Assembly: GCA_034429195.1 (NCBI GenBank)
Contig: DAOUGQ010000002.1
Location: 127,077 to 191,076 of the forward strand
Reading direction: 5' to 3'
Length of the DNA stretch: 64,000 nucleotides
Origin: UBA4782 sp034429195
GTDB taxonomy: Bacteria > Chloroflexota > Anaerolineae > Anaerolineales > Anaerolineaceae
Each line of letters starts with the position of its first letter. The first letter of the stretch is position 1. The position numbers and the translations under genes are program-made. Below the pieces are notes generated by a model. It saw only the letters and a list, made by a program, of their open reading frames with translations, was not told the origin of the DNA and ran no database searches. Shown here in pieces: positions 40,569 to 49,391 of the stretch.

Positions 40569-41717
40569 TTATCTTTTAATTGCTTTCTCGATGCGATGAA
40601 GCCCTTCTTCAAGAATGGATCTCGGACAGCCGAAATTCAGACGTACAAAACCTTCTCCACCTTTACCAAATTCTTCTCCTGCGTTAAGAGCAATTCTTCC
40701 TTCCTGTAGGAAGAATTCTGCAGGTCTTCCCTTTAATGTAAGATTACGGCAATCGATCCATGCCAGAAAAGTGGATTCCGGAACTGTCACACCCAGCATG
40801 GGTAGCTCTGTTCTGATCCATTTCACCAAAAAATCACGGTTTTCTTCAAGATAAGAAACGCATTCCTTCAACCATTCATTGCCATGTTGGAAAGCTGCCA
40901 GCGCTGCTATCTGACCGAACAAGTTGGAGCTGCCAGTGATCCCGCGAAATGTATGGATAAAATTTTCTTTTAATTTGGCATTTGGAATAATCGCAAAAGC
41001 AAAGTCCAACCCCGCGATATTGTACGTTTTGCTGGGAGCCATCAAAGTGATGGTATTTTGCGCAACCTCTGGTGAAAGTGATGCGATGGGAATATGCTGA
41101 TGCCCAGAGAAAATAAAATCACAGTGAATCTCATCGGAGCAGATCACAACACCTTTTGAGAGGCAGATCTGTGCCATCTGTTCTAGTTCGTTTCTGGTAA
41201 AAACTCGTCCTACTGGGTTATGGGGATTGCAAAGTAAAAACATAGCTGTATTAGGTTGAATACTTTTTTCGAATGCATCCATGTCAATTTGGTATGAGCC
41301 ATCAAGGTTTCGGGTTAGCTCTGCATCGATTCTGTCCATTCCAGCATGATGGGCCGCATGTAAGAATGGGGGGTAAACGGGAGGTTGAATAAGAATACTT
41401 CCTCCAGGACGATAGAGCGCTTGACAGGCAAGATTGAAGCCTGAAACGACACCTGAGGTGAAAACCAGATCTTCTGGAGAGATTTTCCAATTGTAAAGTT
41501 TATCCATCCGCTCGATGATGGTATTCTTTAATTCCAGCATTTCAATAGGATAACCAAATATGCCATGATCAACGCGCTTATGTAAGGCTTCCATTACAGC
41601 AGGAGGAGCTTGAAAGTCCATATCCGCAACCCACATAGGGAGCACATCCTCATCAAAGCAATTCCATTTGGCGCTTTCACTTGAACGTCTGTTCAGGATT
41701 TTGTCGAACGAATTCAT
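40569..41717 (-). CDS. PatB/MalY-type PLP-dependent cystathionine beta-lyase or aminotransferase
   Basis: A 382-residue fold-type I PLP enzyme. The opening (RRSSESAKWNCFDEDVLPMWVADMDFQAP) is diagnostic for the PatB/MalY C-S lyase group. Further support is CNPHNPVGRVFTRNEL, SDEIHCDFIFSGHQHIP with the cofactor aspartate, APSKTYNIAG with the Schiff-base lysine, and VRLNFGCPRSILEEGL with the carboxylate-binding arginine. The start is set at MNSFDKILN, after CGAGGAAA; a longer frame to 41780 lacks a ribosome site. It probably cleaves cystathionine or related thioethers. Confidence 0.92.
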   Translation of the reverse strand: MNSFDKILNRRSSESAKWNCFDEDVLPMWVADMDFQAPPAVMEALHKRVDHGIFGYPIEMLELKNTIIERMDKLYNWKISPEDLVFTSGVVSGFNLACQALYRPGGSILIQPPVYPPFLHAAHHAGMDRIDAELTRNLDGSYQIDMDAFEKSIQPNTAMFLLCNPHNPVGRVFTRNELEQMAQICLSKGVVICSDEIHCDFIFSGHQHIPIASLSPEVAQNTITLMAPSKTYNIAGLDFAFAIIPNAKLKENFIHTFRGITGSSNLFGQIAALAAFQHGNEWLKECVSYLEENRDFLVKWIRTELPMLGVTVPESTFLAWIDCRNLTLKGRPAEFFLQEGRIALNAGEEFGKGGEGFVRLNFGCPRSILEEGLHRIEKAIKR

Positions 41718-41839
41718 TATTGATTTCCTCGAAATATAGTTTTGTTCATTATAATCAGAAAAGAGAAGAATAACCTTCAAGTAAGATTTTCTCAGTGTAA
41801 AGTATTAAACTGGTATACTCGTTTTGAATGGAATGCTCT

Positions 41840-42742
41840 ATGAAAGATCAGGAAGCTAAAATAACGCAACCTACGTTTTTCTATACCCAGGGCTGGAGTG
41901 ATTACGCCTTGTTGGATAGTGGAAATGGACGCAAGTTGGAGCGGTTTGGTAATATAATTCTTGATCGTCCAGAAGCAGAAGCTATCTGGCAGCCAGCACT
42001 TTCATTAAAGAACTGGCAAAATGCAGACGCGGTATTTAAATCTTCTCCTGAGGAGAATGGTGGACATTGGGAGTACCGTCATAAACTACCTGAAAAGTGG
42101 AAAGTAGGATATGAATCTCTGCATTTCTGGGTGCAGACCACTCCTTCGCGACATGTGGGTGTATTTCCTGAACAGGCACCACAATGGGATTGGATTGGAA
42201 ATAAGATTTCCCAGGCTCGTAGACCCATAAAAGTATTAAATCTCTTTGGGTATACCGGTGTGGCAACCCTGGCAGCAGCAACTTCAGGTGCACAAGTTAC
42301 CCATGTAGATGCATCTCACAAAGTAGTGATGATGGCAAAAGAGAATGCCCAATGCACGCACCTGCCTGAAACTGCTATCAGGTGGATCGTTGATGATGCA
42401 ATGAAATTTGTTCAACGAGAAGTACGTCGCAATTCTCGATATGATGGTATCATCCTGGACCCACCTAAATTTGGAAGAGGACCAAAAGGCGAAGTCTGGG
42501 AATTCTACAAGCTCATTCCAGAATTGCTGCGAACATGCCGGGCTGTTTTAACCGAAAACCCGATATTCATCATGTTAACTGCCTATGCCGTAAAAGCCTC
42601 CTATTTAACTCTATTCAATGCATTGTCAGAAGTAATGAGAGATTACGAGGGTGAAGTTCGGGCTGGAGAAATATTAAACATTGATAACAGTGCGGGTCGT
42701 ATGTTATCGACTGCCATTTTTGCGCACTGGTCAAAAGATTAA
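41840..42742 (+). CDS. class I SAM-dependent methyltransferase (RlmI/RlmK-like)
   Basis: A 300-residue methyltransferase, with an alternative ATG four codons earlier. The SAM-binding motif is VLNLFGYTGVATLAAATSGA near residue 140, followed by VDASHKVVMMAKEN, and the catalytic-type motif IILDPPKFGRG. These are characteristic of the RlmI/RlmL group of 23S rRNA m5C or m2G methyltransferases, but the N-terminal PUA or THUMP domain is not obvious; instead a region starting FFYTQGWSDYALLDSGNGRKLERFG is present. The exact substrate is uncertain. It lies just before proC. Confidence 0.85.
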   Translation: MKDQEAKITQPTFFYTQGWSDYALLDSGNGRKLERFGNIILDRPEAEAIWQPALSLKNWQNADAVFKSSPEENGGHWEYRHKLPEKWKVGYESLHFWVQTTPSRHVGVFPEQAPQWDWIGNKISQARRPIKVLNLFGYTGVATLAAATSGAQVTHVDASHKVVMMAKENAQCTHLPETAIRWIVDDAMKFVQREVRRNSRYDGIILDPPKFGRGPKGEVWEFYKLIPELLRTCRAVLTENPIFIMLTAYAVKASYLTLFNALSEVMRDYEGEVRAGEILNIDNSAGRMLSTAIFAHWSKD

Positions 42743-42761
42743 AATTTTAAGGAAGTACGTC

Positions 42762-43604
42762 ATGAATGAGAAAAAAACTGTAAGCATTATTGGACCTGGT
42801 GTGATGGCAGAAGCATTCGTTGCTGGGCTGCTGCGAAATCAAGTGGTATCTCCTGAATCAATTATCACCTCTGGACCTCACCTCGAAAGAGTTCAGCAAC
42901 TCCATGTAAAATATGGGATTATTGGATATACAGATAACGCAAAGGCAGTGGAAGAAGCTGATTTTGTGATCCTGGCAGTAAAACCTCAAAGGTTAGCCGC
43001 TGTACTTAAAGGCTTGAAGGAGAAAATCCGAAAAGATGCGCTGGTGATTTCCATTGTTGCAGGAACCTCTATTGAAGTAATCCAAAAAGGGTTAAATCAT
43101 CAAGCCGTTGTTCGCGCAATGCCAAATACACCCGCACAGATCGGAGAAGGGATCACTGTTTGGACTTTATCTCGTGAATGCACTGACAAACATAAAGTGC
43201 AAGCACAGGAGATCTTAAAATCATTTGGTGAAGAAGTATTTGTTGAAGAGGAAAGCTATCTTGATATGGCAACCGCACTTTCTGGAACCGGACCTGCTTA
43301 TGTGTTTCTGTTTATGGAGGCAATGATCGACGCAGGTGTCCATCTTGGATTTCCCCGTCGAATAGCTGAGAAGCTGGTGACACAAACCGTAAGAGGTTCT
43401 GTAGATTATTATGCTGAAAAGAGCGGTCACCCTGCACAACTGCGGAATGAAGTTACTTCTCCGGGTGGAACCTCAGCAGAAGCGTTATATTACCTGGAAA
43501 AAGCAGGATTTCGTACTGCTATCTCGCGGGCAGTATGGGCTGCTTATCAACGATCTCAAGAATTGGGAAAGGGAAAGAGCTCACAAATTGCAGAAAAAGA
43601 CTGA
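42762..43604 (+). CDS. proC: pyrroline-5-carboxylate reductase
   Basis: ProC reduces pyrroline-5-carboxylate to proline with NAD(P)H, the last step of proline synthesis. The 280-residue protein has an N-terminal Rossmann motif (SIIGPGVMAEAFVAGLL), the conserved VLAVKPQRLAAVL, VRAMPNTPAQIGEGITVW, and the dimerisation domain signature ATALSGTGPAYVFLFMEAM with EVTSPGGTSAEALYYLEKAG. The start is set at MNEKKTVSI, after GGAAG; a frame beginning further upstream overlaps the methyltransferase. Confidence 0.96.
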   Translation: MNEKKTVSIIGPGVMAEAFVAGLLRNQVVSPESIITSGPHLERVQQLHVKYGIIGYTDNAKAVEEADFVILAVKPQRLAAVLKGLKEKIRKDALVISIVAGTSIEVIQKGLNHQAVVRAMPNTPAQIGEGITVWTLSRECTDKHKVQAQEILKSFGEEVFVEEESYLDMATALSGTGPAYVFLFMEAMIDAGVHLGFPRRIAEKLVTQTVRGSVDYYAEKSGHPAQLRNEVTSPGGTSAEALYYLEKAGFRTAISRAVWAAYQRSQELGKGKSSQIAEKD

Positions 43605-43641
43605 TCCTGGTCAGATAATCAATTAAGTTGTTATAAAGTGC

Positions 43642-43647
43642 TATAAT
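43642..43647 (+). promoter_or_regulatory. probable -10 element of the thiamine operon
   Basis: TATAAT lies 21 bases before the TPP riboswitch. No convincing -35 element is seen at 16-18 bases, so the promoter call is tentative. Confidence 0.5.
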
Positions 43648-43667
43648 TAATTTTAAGAAAATATTTA

Positions 43668-43752
43668 CCCGGGGAGCCCCTGGTGGCTGAGAGGAGGACA
43701 AAAGTCCTCGACCCTAATAACCTGATCCGGATAATGCCGGCGGAGGGAAAAT
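43668..43752 (+). promoter_or_regulatory. TPP riboswitch (THI element)
   Basis: All core parts of the thiamine pyrophosphate aptamer are visible: the P1/P2 side CGGGGAGCCC, the pyrimidine-sensing GGCTGAGA, a variable P3 hairpin (AGGAGGAC/GTCCTC), ACCCTAATAACCTGATCC, and GGATAATGCCGGCGGAGGGA, which binds the pyrophosphate. A terminator follows at 43764. The downstream genes (thiN and a thiamine ABC transporter) fit TPP control. Confidence 0.96.
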
Positions 43753-43763
43753 GTAGAAGAGTC

Positions 43764-43792
43764 AACACCCTCCCTGGCGGAGGGTGTTTTTT
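43764..43792 (+). terminator. riboswitch-controlled terminator containing the thiN ribosome site
   Basis: A 10-bp stem (43764-43773 with 43779-43788) is followed by T residues running directly into the thiN ATG at 43793. Its 3' strand contains GGAGGG, positioned as the thiN Shine-Dalgarno sequence. Forming the hairpin would both end transcription and hide the ribosome site. Confidence 0.88.
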
Positions 43793-44461
43793 ATGCAAGA
43801 TCACAATGTATTAATTTTCGCCAATGGTGAGATCACTGATCTAAAGCGCGCTAGAGCGTTAATTAGAATGGGTGATTTCATCATTGCAGCAGATGGCGGG
43901 TCGAAATATATACAAAAAATGGGTATGCTTCCCGATGTTTTGATTGGTGACCTGGATTCAACCTCTCGAGAATTCATTGAACTTGTTACAAAAGCAGGAA
44001 AAAAGATCCATCAATATCCTACTGCAAAAGATACATCTGATCTGGAAATTGCCATTCAATATGCAATTGCTTTGCAACCCCAGAAGATCATTATCGTGGG
44101 TGGGTTAGGAGGGCGGGTTGACCATTTGTTAGCTAATGTAATGCTTTTACAACGATATCGAAATGAGAATCTGGTCATCAGCATGGATGATGGGACAGTC
44201 GAAATGCAGCTTGTGATGGGGAAACTCGCCATTAACGGCGCAGCAGGAGATATTGTTTCATTGATCCCATTAAGTGAGCAGGTGGTTGGTATTGTGACCG
44301 AGAATTTGGAGTTCCCCTTGAAAAGTGAAACCCTTATGATAGGAGAATCAAGGGGTATCAGTAATGTCATGTTATCAGATAATGCAAATGTTTTGATTAA
44401 TTCGGGTGTGTTACTTTGTATACACACCCGAATAGGTGAAGGAGAAGAAAATGGACACTAG
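43793..44461 (+). CDS. thiN: thiamine pyrophosphokinase
   Basis: ThiN converts thiamine directly to TPP with ATP. The 222-residue protein shows the family motifs: IAADGGSKYIQKMGMLPDVLIGDLDS near residue 35, YPTAKDTSDLEIAIQYA, VGGLGGRVDHLLANVML, and a C-terminal beta-rich domain (VSLIPLSEQVVGIVTENLEFPL). The ATG directly follows the U tract of the riboswitch terminator. It overlaps the binding-protein gene by 11 bases. Salvage of imported thiamine is the logic of the operon. Confidence 0.95.
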   Translation: MQDHNVLIFANGEITDLKRARALIRMGDFIIAADGGSKYIQKMGMLPDVLIGDLDSTSREFIELVTKAGKKIHQYPTAKDTSDLEIAIQYAIALQPQKIIIVGGLGGRVDHLLANVMLLQRYRNENLVISMDDGTVEMQLVMGKLAINGAAGDIVSLIPLSEQVVGIVTENLEFPLKSETLMIGESRGISNVMLSDNANVLINSGVLLCIHTRIGEGEENGH

Positions 44462-45512
44462 GAGATTGGCTTTTGGGCTGGTTTGCCTAATGTTGCTTCT
44501 GACAGGATGCAAGCCTGCTGTCCAATCTGATAATCAAGATCAGGAAACGCTTACGGTTATGACACATGATTCATTTTCTATCAGTGAAAATGTGATCGCT
44601 GTATTTGAGAAGGAAAACAACGTGAAGGTATCCTTTTTAAAGAGTGGAGACACAGGACAATTGATCAATCGTGCCATACTCTCCAAAGAAGCACCTATGG
44701 CAGAAGTGCTCTATGGGATCGATAACACTTTTCTCTCAAGAGCTCTGGATGAGGACCTTTTTGAGGAATATACCTCACCTGTTCTCGCAGAAATTCCTCG
44801 AGAATTCCAACTTGATCCACAAAATCGAGCTTTACCTGTAGATTATGGAGATGTATGTATTAACTATGATAAAGCATACTTCAAAGAGAAAGATCTGGCA
44901 TTACCCCAAACCTTGCAAGACCTGACGAAACCAGAATATGCAGGTTTGTTAGTGGTAGAAAATCCAACTACCTCATCCCCAGGCACTGCTTTTCTGCTGG
45001 CAACCATTGCAGAATTCGGAGAGGAGGGCTACCTGGATTATTGGATACAACTCAAGCAAAATGGTGTGGTTATTGTGAATGATTGGGAAACTGCCTACTA
45101 TACCAACTTCAGTGGTTCATCTGGAAAGGGCAGCCAACCGATGGTAGTATCATATGCGTCCAGCCCACCAGCAGAAGTAATCTATGCATCTGAGCCGTTG
45201 GAGGATGCACCTACTGCATCTCTGACAGGTAAGAATATGTGCTATCGCCAGATCGAATTCGTTGGAATATTGAAAGGAACGAAAAACAGGGAAATGGCTG
45301 AGAAGTTTGTTGATTTTTTGCTTGGTAAAACTTTTCAAGAGGACGTGCCCCTGCAGATGTTTGTCTATCCAGTCAATCAAAATGCGACCCTTCCCGAAGA
45401 ATTTGTGAAATATACACAGATCCCTGAAAGTCCAGCAATCCTTGATCCAGCTTTGGTAATGGAAAATAGAGATAACTGGCTTCAAATCTGGAATGAAACT
45501 GTATTGAAGTAG
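44451..45512 (+). CDS. thiB: thiamine ABC transporter substrate-binding lipoprotein
   Basis: A 353-residue binding protein of the ThiB/TbpA group. A lipoprotein signal (LAFGLVCLMLLLTGCK) starts it. The mature part begins TLTVMTHDSFSISENVIAVFEKENNVKV and contains PMAEVLYGIDNTFLSRALDEDLFEEY and PVDYGDVCINYDKAYF, patterns typical of thiamine-binding proteins. The start is placed at MDTRRLAFG after GAAGGAGAAG, inside the end of thiN. TPP riboswitch control and the ThiP/ThiQ neighbours support the assignment. Confidence 0.93.
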   Translation: MDTRRLAFGLVCLMLLLTGCKPAVQSDNQDQETLTVMTHDSFSISENVIAVFEKENNVKVSFLKSGDTGQLINRAILSKEAPMAEVLYGIDNTFLSRALDEDLFEEYTSPVLAEIPREFQLDPQNRALPVDYGDVCINYDKAYFKEKDLALPQTLQDLTKPEYAGLLVVENPTTSSPGTAFLLATIAEFGEEGYLDYWIQLKQNGVVIVNDWETAYYTNFSGSSGKGSQPMVVSYASSPPAEVIYASEPLEDAPTASLTGKNMCYRQIEFVGILKGTKNREMAEKFVDFLLGKTFQEDVPLQMFVYPVNQNATLPEEFVKYTQIPESPAILDPALVMENRDNWLQIWNETVLK

Positions 45513-45529
45513 CGAAGAGGCGGAATCGG

Positions 45530-47209
45530 GTGAGAAAAAATATCACGTGGGTTCTCTGGCTTCTGCCAGTTGCTTTTCTTGTTGTTTTTTACCTTCAGCC
45601 ACTGGCAGCAATATTCATGCGTGTGGGAAATCAGATAGTTGCGGAAGGTATCGGCAGTTTTAGTTTTTCAAGAATAGTGGAAACCCTAATTTTCACTCTT
45701 TATCAGGCATCTCTCTCAACTATTCTGACACTAATTCTTGGTTTACCCGCTGCCTATATATTCGCACGGTTCAACTTTCCAGGAAAAAAGTTGCTCAGAA
45801 CCCTATCTACCATTCCCTTCATTTTGCCAACCGTAGTCGTAGCTGCAAGTCTGAATACTTTGTTGGGACCTCGCGGATGGGCAAACATTTTCTTGATGAA
45901 TGTTTTTGGATTGGAGAATCCACCCATTGTATTTGTCAATTCACTTGGGGCAATCCTGACAGCTCATGTATTCTATAATGTCTCTGTGATCATCCGATTA
46001 GTAGGAACAGCCTGGTCACAAATGGATGCCCGTTTAAGTCAGGCGGCCAGAGTTTTAGGGGCATCATCCAGAAAAGCTTTCTTCGAAGTAACATTGCCCC
46101 TTTTATCGCCAGTCATTCTATCTGCGACATTGTTGGTTTTTCTTTTCGATTTCACCAGTTTTGGGGTGGTTCTTTTATTAGGAGGACCCCAAAATGTCAC
46201 CCTCGAAGTAGAGATTTATACCCAGGCTATGTATCTATTAAACCTGCCAATGGCAGGAGTTTTATCTCTTGTCCAACTTCTCATGACATTGGGTATCACG
46301 GTTTTATACACGCAAGCGGGAAGAAGAGAAATTCCCCTTGCACCACGTGTGAACGAAGAGGGAATGCATAAAGCAAAAAACTGGAAAGAAAAGCTCATTA
46401 TTGGAATAGTGAGCATCAGCCTGGTGATCATGCTGGTATTGCCGTTGATTTCACTTGGAATGCGTTCAATCACTCGCATGGAAGCCAATCGCGGTCAGCG
46501 TGAAGATGTTCGAACGGGGATTACCTTTGAATATTATCAACAGCTTTTCGTGAATCAAAGGCAATCGATCTTCTATGTACCACCTATCACAGCAATTCGT
46601 AATTCACTGTATTATGGGATCATTACAGTTATCATTTCGATCACATTAGGCAGCCTGGCGGCTTTTGCTTTAAATAAACCTGGCAGGTTCAATCAGTGGA
46701 TGGATGCTGTTTTTATGCTCCCAATGGGTACATCCGCAGTTACTTTGGGTTTGGGGTTCATCCTGGTGTTCAATAAACCACCCATAGATCTCAGAACTTT
46801 TCCCATTCTGTTACCTATTGCACACAGTTTGGTGGCAATACCATTTGTGGTACGAACAATAAAACCAGTCATTGCAACCATACCAGCTAACTTGAAGCAA
46901 GCCGCTTCTGTTTTGGGGGCATCTCCGCTAAAAGTGGTACGTGAAGTAGATATTCCCATCATTGCGAAGGCATTATCCGTATCTGCAATTTTCAGTTTTA
47001 CTATTTCAATGGGTGAATTTGGCGCAACGTCCTTTTTAGCCAGGCCAGAAATGCCAACAATACCAGTGGCAATTTTTCGTTACCTGTCACAACCAGGGGC
47101 ATCTAATTATGGACAGGCGATGGCTATGGCAACCATTCTTATGATTGTCTGCGCGCTATCGGTATTAATGATGGAATGGTTGGATAGTAACGCGTTTCTA
47201 AGAAAGTGA
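45530..47209 (+). CDS. thiP: thiamine ABC transporter permease
   Basis: A 559-residue permease formed from two fused permease halves, as in ThiP and Fe3+-type FbpB proteins. About twelve transmembrane helices and two EAA loops are visible (LSQAARVLGASSRKAFFEVTLPLL and LKQAASVLGASPLKVVREVDIPII). It starts with GTG, 17 bases after thiB, and overlaps thiQ by four bases. It carries thiamine, thiamine phosphate or TPP across the membrane. Confidence 0.93.
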   Translation: MRKNITWVLWLLPVAFLVVFYLQPLAAIFMRVGNQIVAEGIGSFSFSRIVETLIFTLYQASLSTILTLILGLPAAYIFARFNFPGKKLLRTLSTIPFILPTVVVAASLNTLLGPRGWANIFLMNVFGLENPPIVFVNSLGAILTAHVFYNVSVIIRLVGTAWSQMDARLSQAARVLGASSRKAFFEVTLPLLSPVILSATLLVFLFDFTSFGVVLLLGGPQNVTLEVEIYTQAMYLLNLPMAGVLSLVQLLMTLGITVLYTQAGRREIPLAPRVNEEGMHKAKNWKEKLIIGIVSISLVIMLVLPLISLGMRSITRMEANRGQREDVRTGITFEYYQQLFVNQRQSIFYVPPITAIRNSLYYGIITVIISITLGSLAAFALNKPGRFNQWMDAVFMLPMGTSAVTLGLGFILVFNKPPIDLRTFPILLPIAHSLVAIPFVVRTIKPVIATIPANLKQAASVLGASPLKVVREVDIPIIAKALSVSAIFSFTISMGEFGATSFLARPEMPTIPVAIFRYLSQPGASNYGQAMAMATILMIVCALSVLMMEWLDSNAFLRK

Positions 47210-48267
47210 AGGCTTTCATGCTTGAAGTACGATCCATCACAAAATCTTTTGAAGGACAACCTTTGCTCAAAGGGATCTCGTTTGATGTACATGAAGGTGA
47301 AACGGTTTGTTTGCTGGGTGCATCGGGAAGTGGAAAATCAACCTTGCTTCGGATCATAGCTGGAATTGAAACACCCGAAAGTGGAGAGATAATCTGGGAT
47401 GGGGAAGATTTTACACAGGTGCCAGTGCATAAACGGGGATTTGGATTGATGTTCCAGGATTATGCTCTCTTCCCTCATAAAAATGTTTATGAGAATGTGG
47501 CATTTGGGTTAAAAATGCAGGGAATGGATTCTAACCAGATAAAGCAACGTGTTCGGGAAGTTCTAGAGTTGGTTAATCTCGAAGATTTCGCCAGTCGAAG
47601 GGTTACAGAATTATCTGGTGGAGAACAACAGCGGATCGCATTTGCCAGGGCGCTCGCGCCAAGACCAAAATTGATCATGTTCGATGAACCGTTGGGAGCT
47701 TTGGATCGAGCACTTCGAGAACAATTATTAGAAGAATTACGAAGTTTACTTCATAAAGCAAGCATACCCGCCATATATGTAACCCATGATCAGGAAGAAG
47801 CTTTTGCTATTGGAACAGAAATAATGTTGACACATGGGGGAGTGATTGTTCAAAGAGGGAAACCTGAGGAAGTATTTGAACACCCAACTACGCCCTGGGT
47901 GGCCAGGTTTCTTGGGCAAGCAAATCTTGTAAAAGGAAAGATTCTATCCCTGACACCCTTGCGCATAGCCACTATAATGGGAGAGATCTCAGTTTCACAA
48001 AAGCAATCCATGAATATGAGGGTTGGAGATCAATTGTCTGTGATGATTCCGTCAAAAGCGATATCTTCAAGCGAGGGTAGTGTGAATTCCATGACGGGTG
48101 TTATCGAAGACGTATTGTTTAAAGGAGAATTTTATACTATTACAGTAAATTTCCATGGTGAACGGTTACAATATAACCAGACAGAGTGTTTGAAGATCGG
48201 TGATTCCGTAATAATAACTATTGATCCTGCAAAGATCATTTGTCTAGAGAATGATGAAAAACAATGA
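47206..48267 (+). CDS. thiQ: thiamine ABC transporter ATPase
   Basis: A 353-residue ABC ATPase with Walker A GASGSGKST, Q-loop MFQDYALFPHKNV, signature LSGGEQQR, Walker B LIMFDEPLGALD and switch YVTHDQEE. A C-terminal TOBE-like domain (about 245-350) is present, longer than in E. coli ThiQ. It starts at GTG (47206) overlapping thiP, or at ATG 47218. The DUF402 gene overlaps its stop by four bases. Confidence 0.92.
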   Translation: MKAFMLEVRSITKSFEGQPLLKGISFDVHEGETVCLLGASGSGKSTLLRIIAGIETPESGEIIWDGEDFTQVPVHKRGFGLMFQDYALFPHKNVYENVAFGLKMQGMDSNQIKQRVREVLELVNLEDFASRRVTELSGGEQQRIAFARALAPRPKLIMFDEPLGALDRALREQLLEELRSLLHKASIPAIYVTHDQEEAFAIGTEIMLTHGGVIVQRGKPEEVFEHPTTPWVARFLGQANLVKGKILSLTPLRIATIMGEISVSQKQSMNMRVGDQLSVMIPSKAISSSEGSVNSMTGVIEDVLFKGEFYTITVNFHGERLQYNQTECLKIGDSVIITIDPAKIICLENDEKQ

Positions 48268-48749
48268 AGATTGGAAACGAAGTTCATGTAATTAAACTGA
48301 ATAGCAAAGGAACTAAAGTCTGGAGCTATTCAGGAAAAGTGCTCAGCCAATCAAAAAATGCATTATTGCTTGAAGCATATTTCAATCGTTCTGACCTGCC
48401 ATTTCATGGAATTACCCTGTCAGAAGGGGATCGTTTTCTCGAGGTCTATTTTTCAAATCGATGGTATAACATTTTTGAGATCCACGACAAACAGACTGAT
48501 GGTTTAAAAGGCTGGTATTGCAATATAACTGCGCCGGCTGAAATTTCCGATGGGACAATCCCTGCCCGCGATTTAGCGCTGGATTTATTTGTTTATCCAG
48601 ATGGCAGGCAACTAGTTTTAGATGAAGAAGAATTTATTGATTTAGAGTTATCAGAAGAAGAAAATACACATGCGCTGACTGCCTTACAAGAGCTTCAATC
48701 TATTTTCAAGGAATCAGCGCATTTTGATATATACCAAATGGTAGTGTAA
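48264..48749 (+). CDS. DUF402 protein at the end of the thiamine operon
   Basis: A 161-residue protein of the DUF402 family (VWSYSGKVLSQSKNALLLEAYFNRSDLPF; LEVYFSNRWYNIFEIHD; WYCNITAPAEISDGTIPARDLALDLFVYPDG). Known DUF402 members include nucleoside tri- and diphosphate phosphatases with metal-binding aspartates; YCNI-x-P and DLALDLFV-x-PDG are the relevant conserved stretches here. The four-base overlap with thiQ places it under TPP riboswitch control. A phosphatase acting on thiamine phosphates would fit but is not shown. Confidence 0.85.
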   Translation: MKIGNEVHVIKLNSKGTKVWSYSGKVLSQSKNALLLEAYFNRSDLPFHGITLSEGDRFLEVYFSNRWYNIFEIHDKQTDGLKGWYCNITAPAEISDGTIPARDLALDLFVYPDGRQLVLDEEEFIDLELSEEENTHALTALQELQSIFKESAHFDIYQMVV

Positions 48750-48752
48750 TTT

Positions 48753-48953
48753 CTAAATCAATGCATATGCAGTTAATGGGGCTATGTAACCAAATAAATC
48801 GACCGTTCCTGTAAACTGTAAAATCGCAAGCACAGCAATTGGCAAACAGCAGCATAGCAAAACCACACCTACGACAACCAATACAATGATTAAAGTCTTG
48901 TTATTCTTTTTGGGTTCTTCTGTGACGGGTGTTTCGGGAATATAATCAGCCAT
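48753..48953 (-). CDS. small single-pass membrane protein
   Basis: A 66-residue protein. A hydrophilic, proline- and glutamate-rich N terminus is followed by one strongly hydrophobic helix (TLIIVLVVVGVVLLCCCLPIAVLAIL), including a CCC run. A GGAGGAAACA site precedes the ATG. The same general pattern occurs in short unnamed proteins near DUF4190 proteins; no function can be given. It lies 34 bases after the DUF4190 gene in the same direction. Confidence 0.7.
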   Translation of the reverse strand: MADYIPETPVTEEPKKNNKTLIIVLVVVGVVLLCCCLPIAVLAILQFTGTVDLFGYIAPLTAYALI

Positions 48954-48987
48954 TGTTTCCTCCAGAGAATGAATACATTTTTTCGAA

Positions 48988-49350
48988 CTAATAACCAGAA
49001 TCTAAAATGCCACCTAACGCGCCTGCTCCACCGCAAATTGCCACACCTAATATCGGTAGAACAATAAACAGAATGACGGCGACGATTGTACCAATTACAT
49101 TAAGATAGCCGAGAATTAACCCGGCAACAGCCATTCCATTTCCGGTGATAGTACCTGCGCTTTTCTTAATTTCACTTTGGGCAACATGCCCGCAGATGAT
49201 CCCTACCAGACCACCCAAACCAAAGAGACCAAGCCATCCAAGGATACCTCCAATCATGCTGATGATCGCCCAGGTACTAGTGCGGGTTGGAGCAGGGGGA
49301 TAATATGATTGCTGTTGTTGTGGTGGTTGTTGATAATAAAATTGTCCCAT
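48988..49350 (-). CDS. DUF4190 membrane protein
   Basis: A 120-residue protein. The start is set at MGQFYYQQPPQQQQ, after CTTGGAGGAATT. A glutamine/proline/tyrosine-rich N terminus precedes two or three transmembrane helices: TWAIISMIGGILGWLGLFGLGGLVGIICGHVA, containing the DUF4190-type GxxxGHxA pattern, and GMAVAGLILGYLNVIGTIVAVIL. DUF4190 proteins are small envelope proteins of unknown function. Confidence 0.82.
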   Translation of the reverse strand: MGQFYYQQPPQQQQSYYPPAPTRTSTWAIISMIGGILGWLGLFGLGGLVGIICGHVAQSEIKKSAGTITGNGMAVAGLILGYLNVIGTIVAVILFIVLPILGVAICGGAGALGGILDSGY

Positions 49351-49391
49351 AATTCCTCCAAGATTATTAATATTTATCTTATTATTATATA

